From contig NZ_JAPEOQ010000001.1 in NCBI RefSeq assembly GCF_026341035.1, forward strand, positions 434,001-498,000: a DNA stretch of 64,000 nt. The letters are read 5' to 3'. How positions within the stretch are numbered: position 1 is the first letter of the stretch; the number at the start of each line of letters is the position of its first letter. The notes below the pieces were generated by a model. It saw nothing but the letters and a program-made list of their open reading frames with translations, did no database searches and was not told where the DNA came from. The position numbers and the translations under genes were made by a program. The stretch is from Streptomyces sp. NBC_01016. GTDB lineage: Bacteria; Actinomycetota; Actinomycetes; Streptomycetales; Streptomycetaceae. Positions 8,850 through 16,398 of the stretch are shown piece by piece.

Positions 8850-8881
8850 AAGGCCCGTTCCGCCTGAGCGGAACGGGCCTT
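8850..8881 (-). terminator. Terminator of the tRNA-Gly-like gene
   Basis: 14-bp perfect arms (AAGGCCCGTTCCGC) around a 4-base loop, beginning 7 bases after the 3' CCA of the tRNA on the minus strand. Confidence 0.7.
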
Positions 8882-8888
8882 GGACTTC

Positions 8889-8961
8889 TGGAGCGCCGGG
8901 CAGGCCTTGCACCTGCATTTCCCCGCAGGAAGCGGGGCGTCTTTCCTTGGACCACCAACGC
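8889..8961 (-). tRNA. Atypical tRNA-Gly(UCC)
   Basis: Read on the minus strand, 73 bases fold as a cloverleaf. There is a 7-bp acceptor stem (GCGTTGG with CCGGCGC, two G-U pairs), U8, a 3-bp D stem (GTC/GAC) with G18-G19 and A14/A21 kept, a 5-bp anticodon stem (CCCCG/CGGGG) around loop CTTCCTG with anticodon UCC (8930-8928), a 4-base variable region, a 5-bp T stem (GCAGG/CCTGC), discriminator U73 and encoded CCA. It keeps the glycyl-tRNA synthetase identity set (G1-C72, C2-G71, G3-C70, C35, C36, U73). It departs from the norm at T-loop UGCAAGG (G55 instead of U55) and U37 instead of a purine. It could be a real but unusual isoacceptor or a dedicated non-ribosomal Gly-tRNA. Confidence 0.7.
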
Positions 8962-9008
8962 ATGGTCACCCGCCGCGAGTTGCGGCGACCAACAAGATCA
9001 ACTGTAGC

Positions 9009-9698
9009 TCAGGACTCGGGTTCTGGCGAGCCCACCGGGCCCGCCCGGTCCAGCAGGCCCGTCCGCGCGGCCAGCGCCGCCGCCTCCAGGCGGGAGCCGA
9101 CGCCCAGCTTCATCAGGACGCGCTGGACGTGCGTACGGGCCGTGGACGGGGCGATGCCCATGCCCGCCGCGATCAGCCGGGTGTCCTCGCCGTCCGCGAC
9201 CCGCACCAGGACCTCGACCTCGCGCGGTGTGAGCATCTGGAGCAACCGCTGCCCCTCGTCGTCCGGTTGGGCCGCCGGGTTGAGCAACTCCGCGAACGCG
9301 CCCTGGAGCAGGGCGGGGGCCACCGCGGCCTCCCCCGCCCGCGCCTTCATGAGGGCGCGCTCGACGCCCTCTATGCGCTCGTCGTGCCGTACGTAACCGG
9401 AGGCGCCGGCGGCGAAGGCCGACGCGATGCCTCTTGGCGAGGGGACGGGGCCGAGAACCACCACCGCCACCTGCGGGCGCTCGCGTTTGATGCGGATCAC
9501 CGGGTCGAAGGTGCCGGGTTCCGCGGGGGTCGCCGTGCCCAGCAGGCAGACCTCCGGCGCCCGCGAGATGACCAGATCCGCCGCGCCGGCCGCAGGCGCG
9601 GCCGCCGCGAGCACCCGGTGCCCGCGCAGCTTCAGGGCCGAGGCCAACGCCTCGGCCAGCAATCGGTGGTCGTCGACCACCATCAGCCGCACTCCCAT
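9009..9698 (-). CDS. LuxR-type regulator with a degenerate receiver domain
   Basis: A 229-residue protein built like a NarL-type response regulator. The acidic pair is present (MVVDDHRLL), but strand beta-3 reads EVCLLGTAT where the phospho-acceptor Asp should be, and the conserved Lys position reads GYVRHD. The C-terminal LuxR helix-turn-helix is intact (TPREVEVLVRVADGEDTRLI, PSTARTHVQRVLMKLGV). It therefore probably works without phosphorylation, through dimerisation or ligand binding. The ATG at 9698 has a G-rich upstream tract; a GTG at 9719 is a longer alternative. The tRNA-Gly-like gene follows 47 bases downstream on the same strand. Confidence 0.85.
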   Translation of the reverse strand: MGVRLMVVDDHRLLAEALASALKLRGHRVLAAAAPAAGAADLVISRAPEVCLLGTATPAEPGTFDPVIRIKRERPQVAVVVLGPVPSPRGIASAFAAGASGYVRHDERIEGVERALMKARAGEAAVAPALLQGAFAELLNPAAQPDDEGQRLLQMLTPREVEVLVRVADGEDTRLIAAGMGIAPSTARTHVQRVLMKLGVGSRLEAAALAARTGLLDRAGPVGSPEPES

Positions 9699-9947
9699 CG
9701 GGCCAACCCCCCAATCCACCCCGGGTGTCCCCGCGAACCCCCGGGCCCCCCAAGGACAGGCGAGCCCCCCGACTCCCCGTCCTCCTTCATCCCCCGGAAG
9801 CTACACGCTTGTTCGAGGATGCGCGCCCCCTACCGGCCAGAAGCGGCCCTCAATGCTGAAATCCAGTGCATTGAGGGATGTTTGGGAGTACAGGAACGCA
9901 AAGCCAGCGCCAAGAAGCTTTCGCTCAGGGCGACTTCGCGACCATTT

Positions 9948-11585
9948 TCATCCGGTACCGAAACCGACCGCCGTGTACCGTTGGCCGCCGTCCGCGTAGG
10001 GCTCACCGATCAAGGGCTGACCGAGGAACAATCTCCCCTTGGAATAGTGGAGTTCGGAATTCGATCGGCCCGGCGCCATGCCGCCGATCATGTTCCGGAC
10101 GGCGGGCGTGGCAGGCGTTTCCACCAGGGTCGACTGCTTCATGGTCCCGGGGTCGATCGTCACGATCTGGCTGCCCTTCTTGGCTGCCCCCGTCTTGAAC
10201 GCCAGGATGTTTCCGCCGTCCATGCGCACCGGGAAGATGTCGTGGTGGTCGCCGCCCGTGACGCGGTCGCCCGTGCGTTTCCCGGTCTCCAGGGAGTACG
10301 ACACGATCTCGTTGGCCGGCCCCGATCCGCTGTCGGTCTCCTGCGACCGGGTCGCGAAATAGATCCGCCCATTTCCGACGGTGATCTTCGCGCAGCCCTC
10401 GGTCTTTCCGACCTCACAGGCGAAGTCGTACTTCTTGGCGTCGATGGAGATCTTGCTCGCGAGCCTTCCGCGGCTGTCCAGGGCGAATACGTCGGTGATG
10501 GTGCCCGCCGTGTCGGCGCCGTTTCCCACGCCGAAGACGACCGGCTTGGTGGACAGGACCTTTACGTCGGCAAGGCCCTTGGCGAGCTTGTAGGACCACC
10601 GGGGCTGGCCCGTCACCGGGTCCAGGAGCTGGACGTCGTACGTCGCGTGGCCGTACGTACCGCACTTGCGGACCGTCACCAGCTGGGCGCCTCCGTGGTA
10701 GCCGACGTCCTGGCACTCCCCGGTGTCGGGCTGCCACAGGATGTTGCCCGACTTGATGTCGAAGGCGGCGCCGCCGTCGAGACCGCCGCCCGCCGCGAGC
10801 GTGTTGCCCGAGAGGGAGAGCTCCTCGAAGATCCGCCGGTTCGAGCCCTGGCCCAGGCTCTGCGTCCAGAGCTTGTGCCCCGTGTTGACGTCGAAGACCG
10901 TGATCTGGCTGCACGGCTTGTGGTCGCCGTTCGCGGGCCGCTCGCTCGCCTCGCTGACCACGGCCGCCAGCGCGTCGTCGGTGACGGTGTCCGTCCCCGC
11001 GCACGTCTGCCCCGACAGCGGGAGCGTCCAGGTCTTCCTGCCGCTCGCGGCGTCGTACCCGACGATCTGGTTCAAGCCCGCCTTGGCGTACGTCCTGTCG
11101 GTCAGCCAGGAGCCCTGGACGCTGTCCACCTGCCGCTTCGCCACCTTCGGCGCGGGCAGCCGCAGCGTCACCTTCGCCGACGGGTCGGCCGGGGCCTGCT
11201 CCGCCCCGGAACCACCGAAGCCGTCGCCGCTCTTGTCGCCGCCGGAGCCCGTGGCGCCCACGCCGGGGTCGTCGCCCGACGTCGTGGCGTAGAGGAAGCC
11301 GCCGCCGACGATGAGCGCGATGGCCACGACCGCGGCGCCTATGACGAGCGCGATCGGCGGCACCTTTTTACGGGTGGGGGGCTGCGGGTGGCCGTACTGG
11401 GACTGCTCGTACTGGGCCTGGTCGTACTGGGCCCGCTCGTACGGCTGTTGCCTCACGGGCGGGAGCGGTGTGCGCAGGGTGCCGTAACCGGGGGTGGTGT
11501 ACGGCGATATGGGCGGTGGGGCGCCGAATTCGCCCTGCGGGGACGGGGGTTCGTTCGGCGGGCGGGGTGGGGGTGGCTGGGTCAT
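9948..11585 (-). CDS. Membrane-anchored PQQ-like beta-propeller protein
   Basis: A 545-residue protein. Residues 1-75 are a Pro/Gln/Tyr-rich cytoplasmic tail with QYDQAQYEQSQYGHPQ-like repeats. One membrane helix follows (about 78-100, IALVIGAAVVAIALIVGGGFL), then a Gly/Ser linker and an exposed domain of beta-propeller repeats with the W-x-L and G-x-x-x-W patterns of PQQ/pyrrolo-quinoline-like blades (for example DAASGRKTWTLPL, VNTGHKLWTQSL). No quinoprotein catalytic residues were recognised, so a binding or scaffolding role outside the membrane is more likely. Streptomyces encode several such proteins; some are fused to Ser/Thr kinases, which is not the case here. The start ATG follows GAGG. 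Confidence 0.85.
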   Translation of the reverse strand: MTQPPPPRPPNEPPSPQGEFGAPPPISPYTTPGYGTLRTPLPPVRQQPYERAQYDQAQYEQSQYGHPQPPTRKKVPPIALVIGAAVVAIALIVGGGFLYATTSGDDPGVGATGSGGDKSGDGFGGSGAEQAPADPSAKVTLRLPAPKVAKRQVDSVQGSWLTDRTYAKAGLNQIVGYDAASGRKTWTLPLSGQTCAGTDTVTDDALAAVVSEASERPANGDHKPCSQITVFDVNTGHKLWTQSLGQGSNRRIFEELSLSGNTLAAGGGLDGGAAFDIKSGNILWQPDTGECQDVGYHGGAQLVTVRKCGTYGHATYDVQLLDPVTGQPRWSYKLAKGLADVKVLSTKPVVFGVGNGADTAGTITDVFALDSRGRLASKISIDAKKYDFACEVGKTEGCAKITVGNGRIYFATRSQETDSGSGPANEIVSYSLETGKRTGDRVTGGDHHDIFPVRMDGGNILAFKTGAAKKGSQIVTIDPGTMKQSTLVETPATPAVRNMIGGMAPGRSNSELHYSKGRLFLGQPLIGEPYADGGQRYTAVGFGTG

Positions 11586-11708
11586 GACCTGGGTACCTCG
11601 GGGACGTTGAGTTTCGGCAAGGCCAGTCGCCGTGGGCCGGATCGCACGTTCTCGTTCCGGCGGCCCTTTTCTATCACTCGCGCCTGTCACTCGCGGCCGA
11701 CAGGCAAC

Positions 11709-11746
11709 GGGCCGATCCTTCCCCGTACCCAGGGGAGGACCGGCCC
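11709..11746 (-). terminator. Candidate terminator after the ABC-F gene
   Basis: An imperfect stem of about 15 bp between GGGCCGATCCTTCCCC and GGGGAGGACCGGCCC with a 7-base loop, 26 bases beyond the ABC-F stop and before the next gene on the same strand. Confidence 0.5.
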
Positions 11747-11771
11747 ACGGTGTGCCTGGGCCCTGTCTGGC

Positions 11772-13595
11772 TCAGGCGTCCTCGGCGAGCTCCAACCAGC
11801 GCATCTCCAACTCCTCGCGCTGCGCGACCAGATCACGCAGTTCCGCGTCGAGCTTCGCGACCTTCCCGAAGTCGGTGGCGTTGTCGGCGATCTGCGCGTG
11901 CAGCTTGGTCTCCTTCTCGGAGATCTTGTCCATCTGCCGCTCGACCTTCTGGAGTTCCTTCTTCGCGGCGCGTACATCTTTAGAAGACCCAGTGGCCGCG
12001 GAGGGCCCCGCCTTCTCGGCCGCGGCCGGTGCGGCCGCGGGGGCGGGCGACGCGGCCTCGATCATCCGCTGCCTGCGCTCCAGGTACTCGTCCACGCCGC
12101 GCGGCAGCATCCGCAGGGTGGCGTCGCCGAGCAGGGCGTACGTGTTGTCGGTGGTGCGCTCCAGGAAGAACCGGTCGTGGGAGATCACGACCATCGAGCC
12201 CGGCCATCCGTCGAGCAGGTCCTCGAGCTGGGTGAGGGTCTCGATGTCGAGGTCGTTCGTCGGCTCGTCGAGGAAGAGGACGTTCGGCTCGTCCATCAGG
12301 AGGCGCAGGATCTGAAGGCGGCGGCGTTCGCCACCGGACAGGTCGCCGACCGGCGTCCACTGCTTGTCCTTCGCGAAGCCGAACTGCTCGCACAGCTGGC
12401 CCGCGGTCATCTCGCGGCCCTTGCCGAGGTCGACGCGGTCGCGGATCTGCTGGACGGCCTCCAACACCCGCAGCGTGGCGGGGAGTTCGGTCACGTCCTG
12501 CGAGAGATAGGCGAGGCGGACCGTCTTGCCGACGGCGATCTTTCCGGCGGCCGGCTGTACGTCGCCCTCGCTGCGGGCGGCCTCGTCGAGGGCGCGCAGC
12601 AGGGACGTCTTGCCCGCGCCGTTCACGCCGACCAGGCCGACGCGGTCGCCGGGGCCGAGCTGCCAGGTCAGGTGCTTGAGCAGCACCTTCGGGCCGGCCT
12701 GGACGGTGACGTCCTCGACGTCGAAGACCGTCTTGCCGAGGCGGGCGTTCGCGAACTTCATCAGCTCGCTCTTGTCACGCGGCTCCGGGACGTCCGCGAT
12801 CAGCTCATTGGCCGCCTCGATGCGGTAGCGCGGCTTGGAGGTGCGGGCGGGGGCGCCGCGGCGCAGCCAGGCCAGCTCCTTGCGCATCAGGTTCTGCCGC
12901 TTGCTCTCCTCGGTCGCGGCGATCCGCTCACGCTCGGCGCGCGCGAACACGTAGTCCGAGTAGCCGCCCTCGTACTCGTAGACGTCGCCCTTCTGCACGT
13001 CCCACATGCGGGTGCAGACCTGGTCGAGGAACCAGCGGTCGTGCGTGACGCAGACGAGGGCGGAGCGGCGGGCCCGCAGGTGCTGGGCGAGCCAGGCGAT
13101 GCCCTCGACGTCGAGGTGGTTCGTCGGCTCGTCGAGGACGATCAGGTCCTGCTCGGCGATGAGCAGCTGGGCGAGCGCGATACGGCGCCGCTCGCCGCCG
13201 GAGAGCGGGCCGATCACGGTGTCGAGTCCCTGCGGGAAGCCCGGCAGGTCGAGCCCGCCGAACAGCCCCGTGAGTACGTCGCGGATCTTGGCGCTGCCCG
13301 CCCACTCGTGGTCGGCCATGTCGCCGATGACCTCGTGCCGGACGGTGGCCTTCGGGTCGAGCGAGTCGTGCTGGGTGAGTACGCCCAGGTGCAGGCCGCC
13401 GTTGTGGGTGACGCGTCCGGTGTCGGACTCCTCCAGCTTGGCGAGCATGCGGATGAGGGTGGTCTTGCCGTCTCCGTTGCGTCCCACGACGCCGATCCGG
13501 TCGCCTTCCTGTACGCCGAGGGAGACGCCGTCGAGGAGGGCACGGGTGCCGTAGACCTTCGAGACGTTCTCGACGTTGACCAGATTGACTGCCAT
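11772..13595 (-). CDS. ABC-F family ATPase
   Basis: A 607-residue protein with two ABC ATPase domains and no membrane segment, the plan of ABC-F ribosome-associated ATPases. Domain 1 has GRNGDGKTT (Walker A, near residue 38), LSGGERRR and LDEPTNHLD. Domain 2 has GVNGAGKTS, LSGGERRR and LDEPTNDLD. A long inter-domain linker and a C-terminal Ala/Lys-rich coiled coil (about 520-600) follow Uup-like proteins. ABC-F proteins act on the ribosome as translation factors or antibiotic protection factors; the C-terminal coiled coil suggests the Uup-type housekeeping group. The ATG start at 13595 begins the usual M-A-V-N-L-V-N-V-E-N. Confidence 0.93.
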   Translation of the reverse strand: MAVNLVNVENVSKVYGTRALLDGVSLGVQEGDRIGVVGRNGDGKTTLIRMLAKLEESDTGRVTHNGGLHLGVLTQHDSLDPKATVRHEVIGDMADHEWAGSAKIRDVLTGLFGGLDLPGFPQGLDTVIGPLSGGERRRIALAQLLIAEQDLIVLDEPTNHLDVEGIAWLAQHLRARRSALVCVTHDRWFLDQVCTRMWDVQKGDVYEYEGGYSDYVFARAERERIAATEESKRQNLMRKELAWLRRGAPARTSKPRYRIEAANELIADVPEPRDKSELMKFANARLGKTVFDVEDVTVQAGPKVLLKHLTWQLGPGDRVGLVGVNGAGKTSLLRALDEAARSEGDVQPAAGKIAVGKTVRLAYLSQDVTELPATLRVLEAVQQIRDRVDLGKGREMTAGQLCEQFGFAKDKQWTPVGDLSGGERRRLQILRLLMDEPNVLFLDEPTNDLDIETLTQLEDLLDGWPGSMVVISHDRFFLERTTDNTYALLGDATLRMLPRGVDEYLERRQRMIEAASPAPAAAPAAAEKAGPSAATGSSKDVRAAKKELQKVERQMDKISEKETKLHAQIADNATDFGKVAKLDAELRDLVAQREELEMRWLELAEDA

Positions 13596-13698
13596 TTCGC
13601 TCCGCTCCGGGGGGTGGGCCACGGGGGTGGGCCGGTCTTCAAGCGTAGTGGGGGTGCGGGAGTGCCTTTGCGGCGCGGGCCGCCGGGGTGCCGGTCAC

Positions 13699-13868
13699 GG
13701 GGCGCTGCCGCGGACCTGGGCCGGTCCTACGCCGCGGGGCGCTGCCGCGGACCGCGGCCGGTCCTACGCCATGGGGCGCTGCCCCGGACCCCGGCCGGTC
13801 CCCACGCCACGGGGCGCTGCCCCGGACCCCCGCCGGTCCCCACGCCACGGGGCGCCGCCCCGGACCCC
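13699..13868. repeat. Five tandem 37-38 bp GC-rich repeats
   Basis: Units begin with GGGGCGCTGCC at 13699, 13736, 13773, 13811 and 13849, giving spacings of 37, 37, 38 and 38. They fill most of the 364-base gap (13596-13959) between the ABC-F gene and ispE and contain short inverted GGGGC/GCCCC arms. No gene is credible here. Confidence 0.7.
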
Positions 13869-13897
13869 GCGCTGAAAGATCGGGGCTCCGCCCCGGG

Positions 13898-13926
13898 CCC
13901 CGCGCCTCAAACGCCGGCGGGGCTGG
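13898..13926. repeat. Dispersed hairpin-forming intergenic repeat, copy B
   Basis: CCCCGC arm, CTCAAACGCCGG core and GCGGGGCTGG arm, matching the copy at 1-33. It lies just beyond the 3' end of ispE. Confidence 0.55.
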
Positions 13927-13959
13927 AAGGTCGGGGCTGCGCCCGGGCCCCGTGCCGAG

Positions 13960-14862
13960 TCAGAGGAGTGTCGCGCCCGGGGCCGGGGATGGGGCCACGC
14001 GGGCCGTGCGGCACACGCCCGCCTCCGCCAAGCCCGCGGCCACGCGTCGCGCAGAGGCCTCGTCCGCCGCCAGGAACGCCGTCGTCGGCCCCGAGCCGGA
14101 GACCAGCGCGGCCAGCGCCCCCGCCGACGTACCGGCGTCAAGCGTGTCCTTCAGGGACGGGAAGAGGGAGAGCGCCGCGGGCTGGAGGTCGTTCGTGACC
14201 GTGGCCGCGAGCGCCTCGACGTCGCCGGTGCGCAGCGCCTCCAGAAGGGCGGGCGCGGCGACGGGGTCGGGAGCGTCGGGGCTGAGGCGGTCGAACTCGC
14301 GGTAGACGGCCGGGGTCGACAGGCCGCCGTCCGCCGCCGCGAACACCCACCAGAACTCGCCCCCCACATCGAGGAGTTCGAGCTTCTCGCCCCGCCCCGT
14401 ACCGAGCGCCGCCCCGCCGACCAGGCTGAACGGCACGTCGCTGCCCAACTCGGCGCAGATGTCGAGGAGTTCCTCGCGGGAGGCGTTCGTACCCCAGAGC
14501 GCGTCGCAGGCCACGAGCGCGCCCGCCGCGTCCGCGGAGCCGCCCGCCATGCCGCCGGCGACCGGGATGTCCTTGGCGATGTGGATACGGATGGTGGGTT
14601 CACCGAGGCCGTGCCGCGCCGCCAGGGCGTACGCGGCGCGCGCGGCCAGGTTCGTACGGTCCAGGGGGACCTGGTCGGAGCCGGGTCCCGTGCAGGTGAG
14701 TTCGAAGGCGTCCGCCTCCGACACCGTCACCTCGTCGTAGAGGCCCACGGCCAGGAACACGTTCGCCAGGTCGTGGAAGCCGTCGGGGCGGGCGCCGCCG
14801 ACCGCGAGCTGGACGTTGACCTTGGCGGGTACGCGTACGGTCACCGACGTATCCGATGTCAC
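13960..14862 (-). CDS. ispE: 4-diphosphocytidyl-2-C-methyl-D-erythritol kinase
   Basis: A 300-residue GHMP kinase of the MEP isoprenoid pathway that phosphorylates the 2-hydroxyl of CDP-methylerythritol. It has the N-terminal PAKVNVQL (substrate Lys), the ATP motif [26 protein letters not shown], and the C-terminal SGSGPTTAF motif. The start is GTG at 14862, overlapping the TGA of rsmA as GTGA, so the two are coupled. The rsmA-ispE order is typical of actinomycetes. Repeats follow its 3' end. Confidence 0.96.
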   Translation of the reverse strand: MTSDTSVTVRVPAKVNVQLAVGGARPDGFHDLANVFLAVGLYDEVTVSEADAFELTCTGPGSDQVPLDRTNLAARAAYALAARHGLGEPTIRIHIAKDIPVAGGMAGGSADAAGALVACDALWGTNASREELLDICAELGSDVPFSLVGGAALGTGRGEKLELLDVGGEFWWVFAAADGGLSTPAVYREFDRLSPDAPDPVAAPALLEALRTGDVEALAATVTNDLQPAALSLFPSLKDTLDAGTSAGALAALVSGSGPTTAFLAADEASARRVAAGLAEAGVCRTARVAPSPAPGATLL

Positions 14863-15725
14863 TGCTGCTTGGCCTCCGCGATGCGGGCGAATTCGTGGAC
14901 GGTGAGCGCCTCGCCGCGCGCCTGCGGGGAGACACCCGCGGCGACGAGGGCCTCCTCGGCGGCCTGCGCCGACCCCGCCCACCCGGCGAGCGCCGCGCGC
15001 AGCGTCTTGCGGCGCTGGGCGAAGGCGGCGTCGACGACCGCGAAGACCTCTTGCCTGGACGCGGTGGTGGGGATCGGCTCGGTGCGGCGTACGAGGGAGA
15101 CGAGGCCGGAGTCGACGTTCGGGGCGGGCCAGAAGACGTTGCGGCCGATCCGGCCGGCGAGTTTGACCTCCGCGTACCAGTTGGCCTTCACGGACGGGAC
15201 GCCGTAGACGCGGGAGCCGGGCCCGGCGGCGAGCCGGTCGGCGACCTCGGCCTGCACCATCACGAGGGTCCGCTCGATGGTCGGGAAGTTCTCCAGCATG
15301 TGGAGCAGGACGGGGACCGCGACGTTGTACGGGAGGTTCGCGACGAGGGCGGTGGGGGCCGGGCCGGGAAGCTCGGTGACCTGCATCGCGTCGATGTTGA
15401 CGAGGTCGAAGGCGTCCTTCTTGGCCGGAAGGCGGGCCGCGATGGTGGCGGGCAGGGCCGCGGCCAGTACGTCGTCGATCTCCACGGCCGTGACGTGGCG
15501 GGCCGCTTCGAGGAGGGCGAGGGTGAGCGAGCCGAGGCCGGGTCCGACCTCCACGACGGCGTCGTCCTCGGTCACTTCCGCGGTGCGGACGATGCGGCGG
15601 ACGGTGTTGGCGTCGATCACGAAGTTCTGGCCGCGCTGCTTGGTCGGCCGGACGTTCAGCGCCGCAGCGAGTTCGCGGATGTCCGCGGCGCCGAGGAGGG
15701 GGCCCTGGGGGTCACTGGTGCTCAC
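14859..15725 (-). CDS. rsmA: 16S rRNA dimethyladenosine transferase RsmA/KsgA
   Basis: A 288-residue enzyme that dimethylates two adjacent adenines in the 3' hairpin of 16S rRNA, a late checkpoint in 30S assembly. It has [17 protein letters not shown], the SAM motif [16 protein letters not shown], and the N6-adenine motif [16 protein letters not shown] is the start at 15725; the upstream ribosome site is weak. It heads the rsmA-ispE pair, with a long repeat-filled gap upstream toward rpfB. Confidence 0.96.
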   Translation of the reverse strand: MSTSDPQGPLLGAADIRELAAALNVRPTKQRGQNFVIDANTVRRIVRTAEVTEDDAVVEVGPGLGSLTLALLEAARHVTAVEIDDVLAAALPATIAARLPAKKDAFDLVNIDAMQVTELPGPAPTALVANLPYNVAVPVLLHMLENFPTIERTLVMVQAEVADRLAAGPGSRVYGVPSVKANWYAEVKLAGRIGRNVFWPAPNVDSGLVSLVRRTEPIPTTASRQEVFAVVDAAFAQRRKTLRAALAGWAGSAQAAEEALVAAGVSPQARGEALTVHEFARIAEAKQQ

Positions 15726-15982
15726 CGTTCAAGGGTAGCTGTGCCGGGGTGGGGCCCTTCGCCCGTGTTGCGCGGCACCGGGGTCTTACCGTGCCGTGGT
15801 CGGCTCCTCCCGTCCTGGTTGCGCGGCACCGGTGCCTATCCGGCTGCGCCGATGCCCGCTCATCCCCCACCCGCCCGCCCCCTCCGAGGGCTTCGGCCCG
15901 TCCGGGCCCGGTCGCTGTGCCGGGGCGGAGCCCGCCGTAAGAGGTGCGCGGCACCGGGGTGCCGCCTTGCCCACCCTGCCGC

Positions 15983-16210
15983 CCCAGGCGGCGGATTGCC
16001 CAAGGCGGGTGCGGTTGACCGCAGGGGGTGGGGGACCGTCCCAGGCGGCGGATTGCCCAAGGCGGGTGCGGTCGACCGCAGGGGGTGGGGGACCGTCCCA
16101 GGCGGCGGATTGCCCAAGGCGGGTGCGGTCGACCGCAACGGGTGGGGGACCGTCCCAGGCGGCGGTTTGCCCAAGGCGGGTGCGGTTGACCGCAGGGGGT
16201 GGGGAGCCGT
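15983..16210. repeat. Four tandem 57-bp repeats with an internal palindrome
   Basis: Four nearly identical units start at 15983, 16040, 16097 and 16154, with a decayed partial fifth. Two of them contain the palindrome TGCGGTCGACCGCA; the other two carry one change in it. Units differ by only a few bases, so the array looks young or homogenised. Confidence 0.8.
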
Positions 16211-16329
16211 GGTTGCCGGCGGATCGCCCAAGGCGGTGGCGGCACCCCGTGCGGCCTACGCCCCCGGAGGGGGCGGGTGGGTGGGAAATGGGCGGGAGCC
16301 GGGCCATTGCCTGCGGGTGGGCAATTCAA

Positions 16330-16356
16330 GCCCCTGCGGCGCTTGAGCAGCGGGGT
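16330..16356. repeat. Dispersed hairpin-forming intergenic repeat, copy C (inverted)
   Basis: Reverse orientation of the 1-33 copy (CCCCTGCGGCGCTTGAGCAG then CGGGG), placed between the 57-bp array and the 3' end of rpfB. Confidence 0.55.
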
Positions 16357-16398
16357 CCGGGGCGGAGCCCCGAGGCCGTAACCCCCGTGCCGCCACCG

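Larger units (their letters stand above)
15726..16398. other. Repeat-filled intergenic region between rpfB and rsmA
   Basis: About 670 bases with no credible gene. It holds a GCGCGGCACCGG word three times (near 15769, 15830 and 15944), the 57-bp tandem repeats (15983-16210) and a dispersed hairpin repeat (16330-16356). Several frames stay open only because the repeat unit is a multiple of three. Confidence 0.7.

Noticed and set aside
6706..8958. A 750-codon minus-strand open frame
   Set aside because: Antisense of the sodium symporter, His/Asp/Arg-biased and without motifs.
8880..14198. A continuous plus-strand open frame of 1772 codons
   Set aside because: It runs antisense across a regulator, a propeller protein and an ABC-F gene that have clear family motifs; long shadow frames are common at this GC content.
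15983..16210. CRISPR array
   Set aside because: Units are contiguous 57-bp repeats with no unique spacers and no cas genes nearby.
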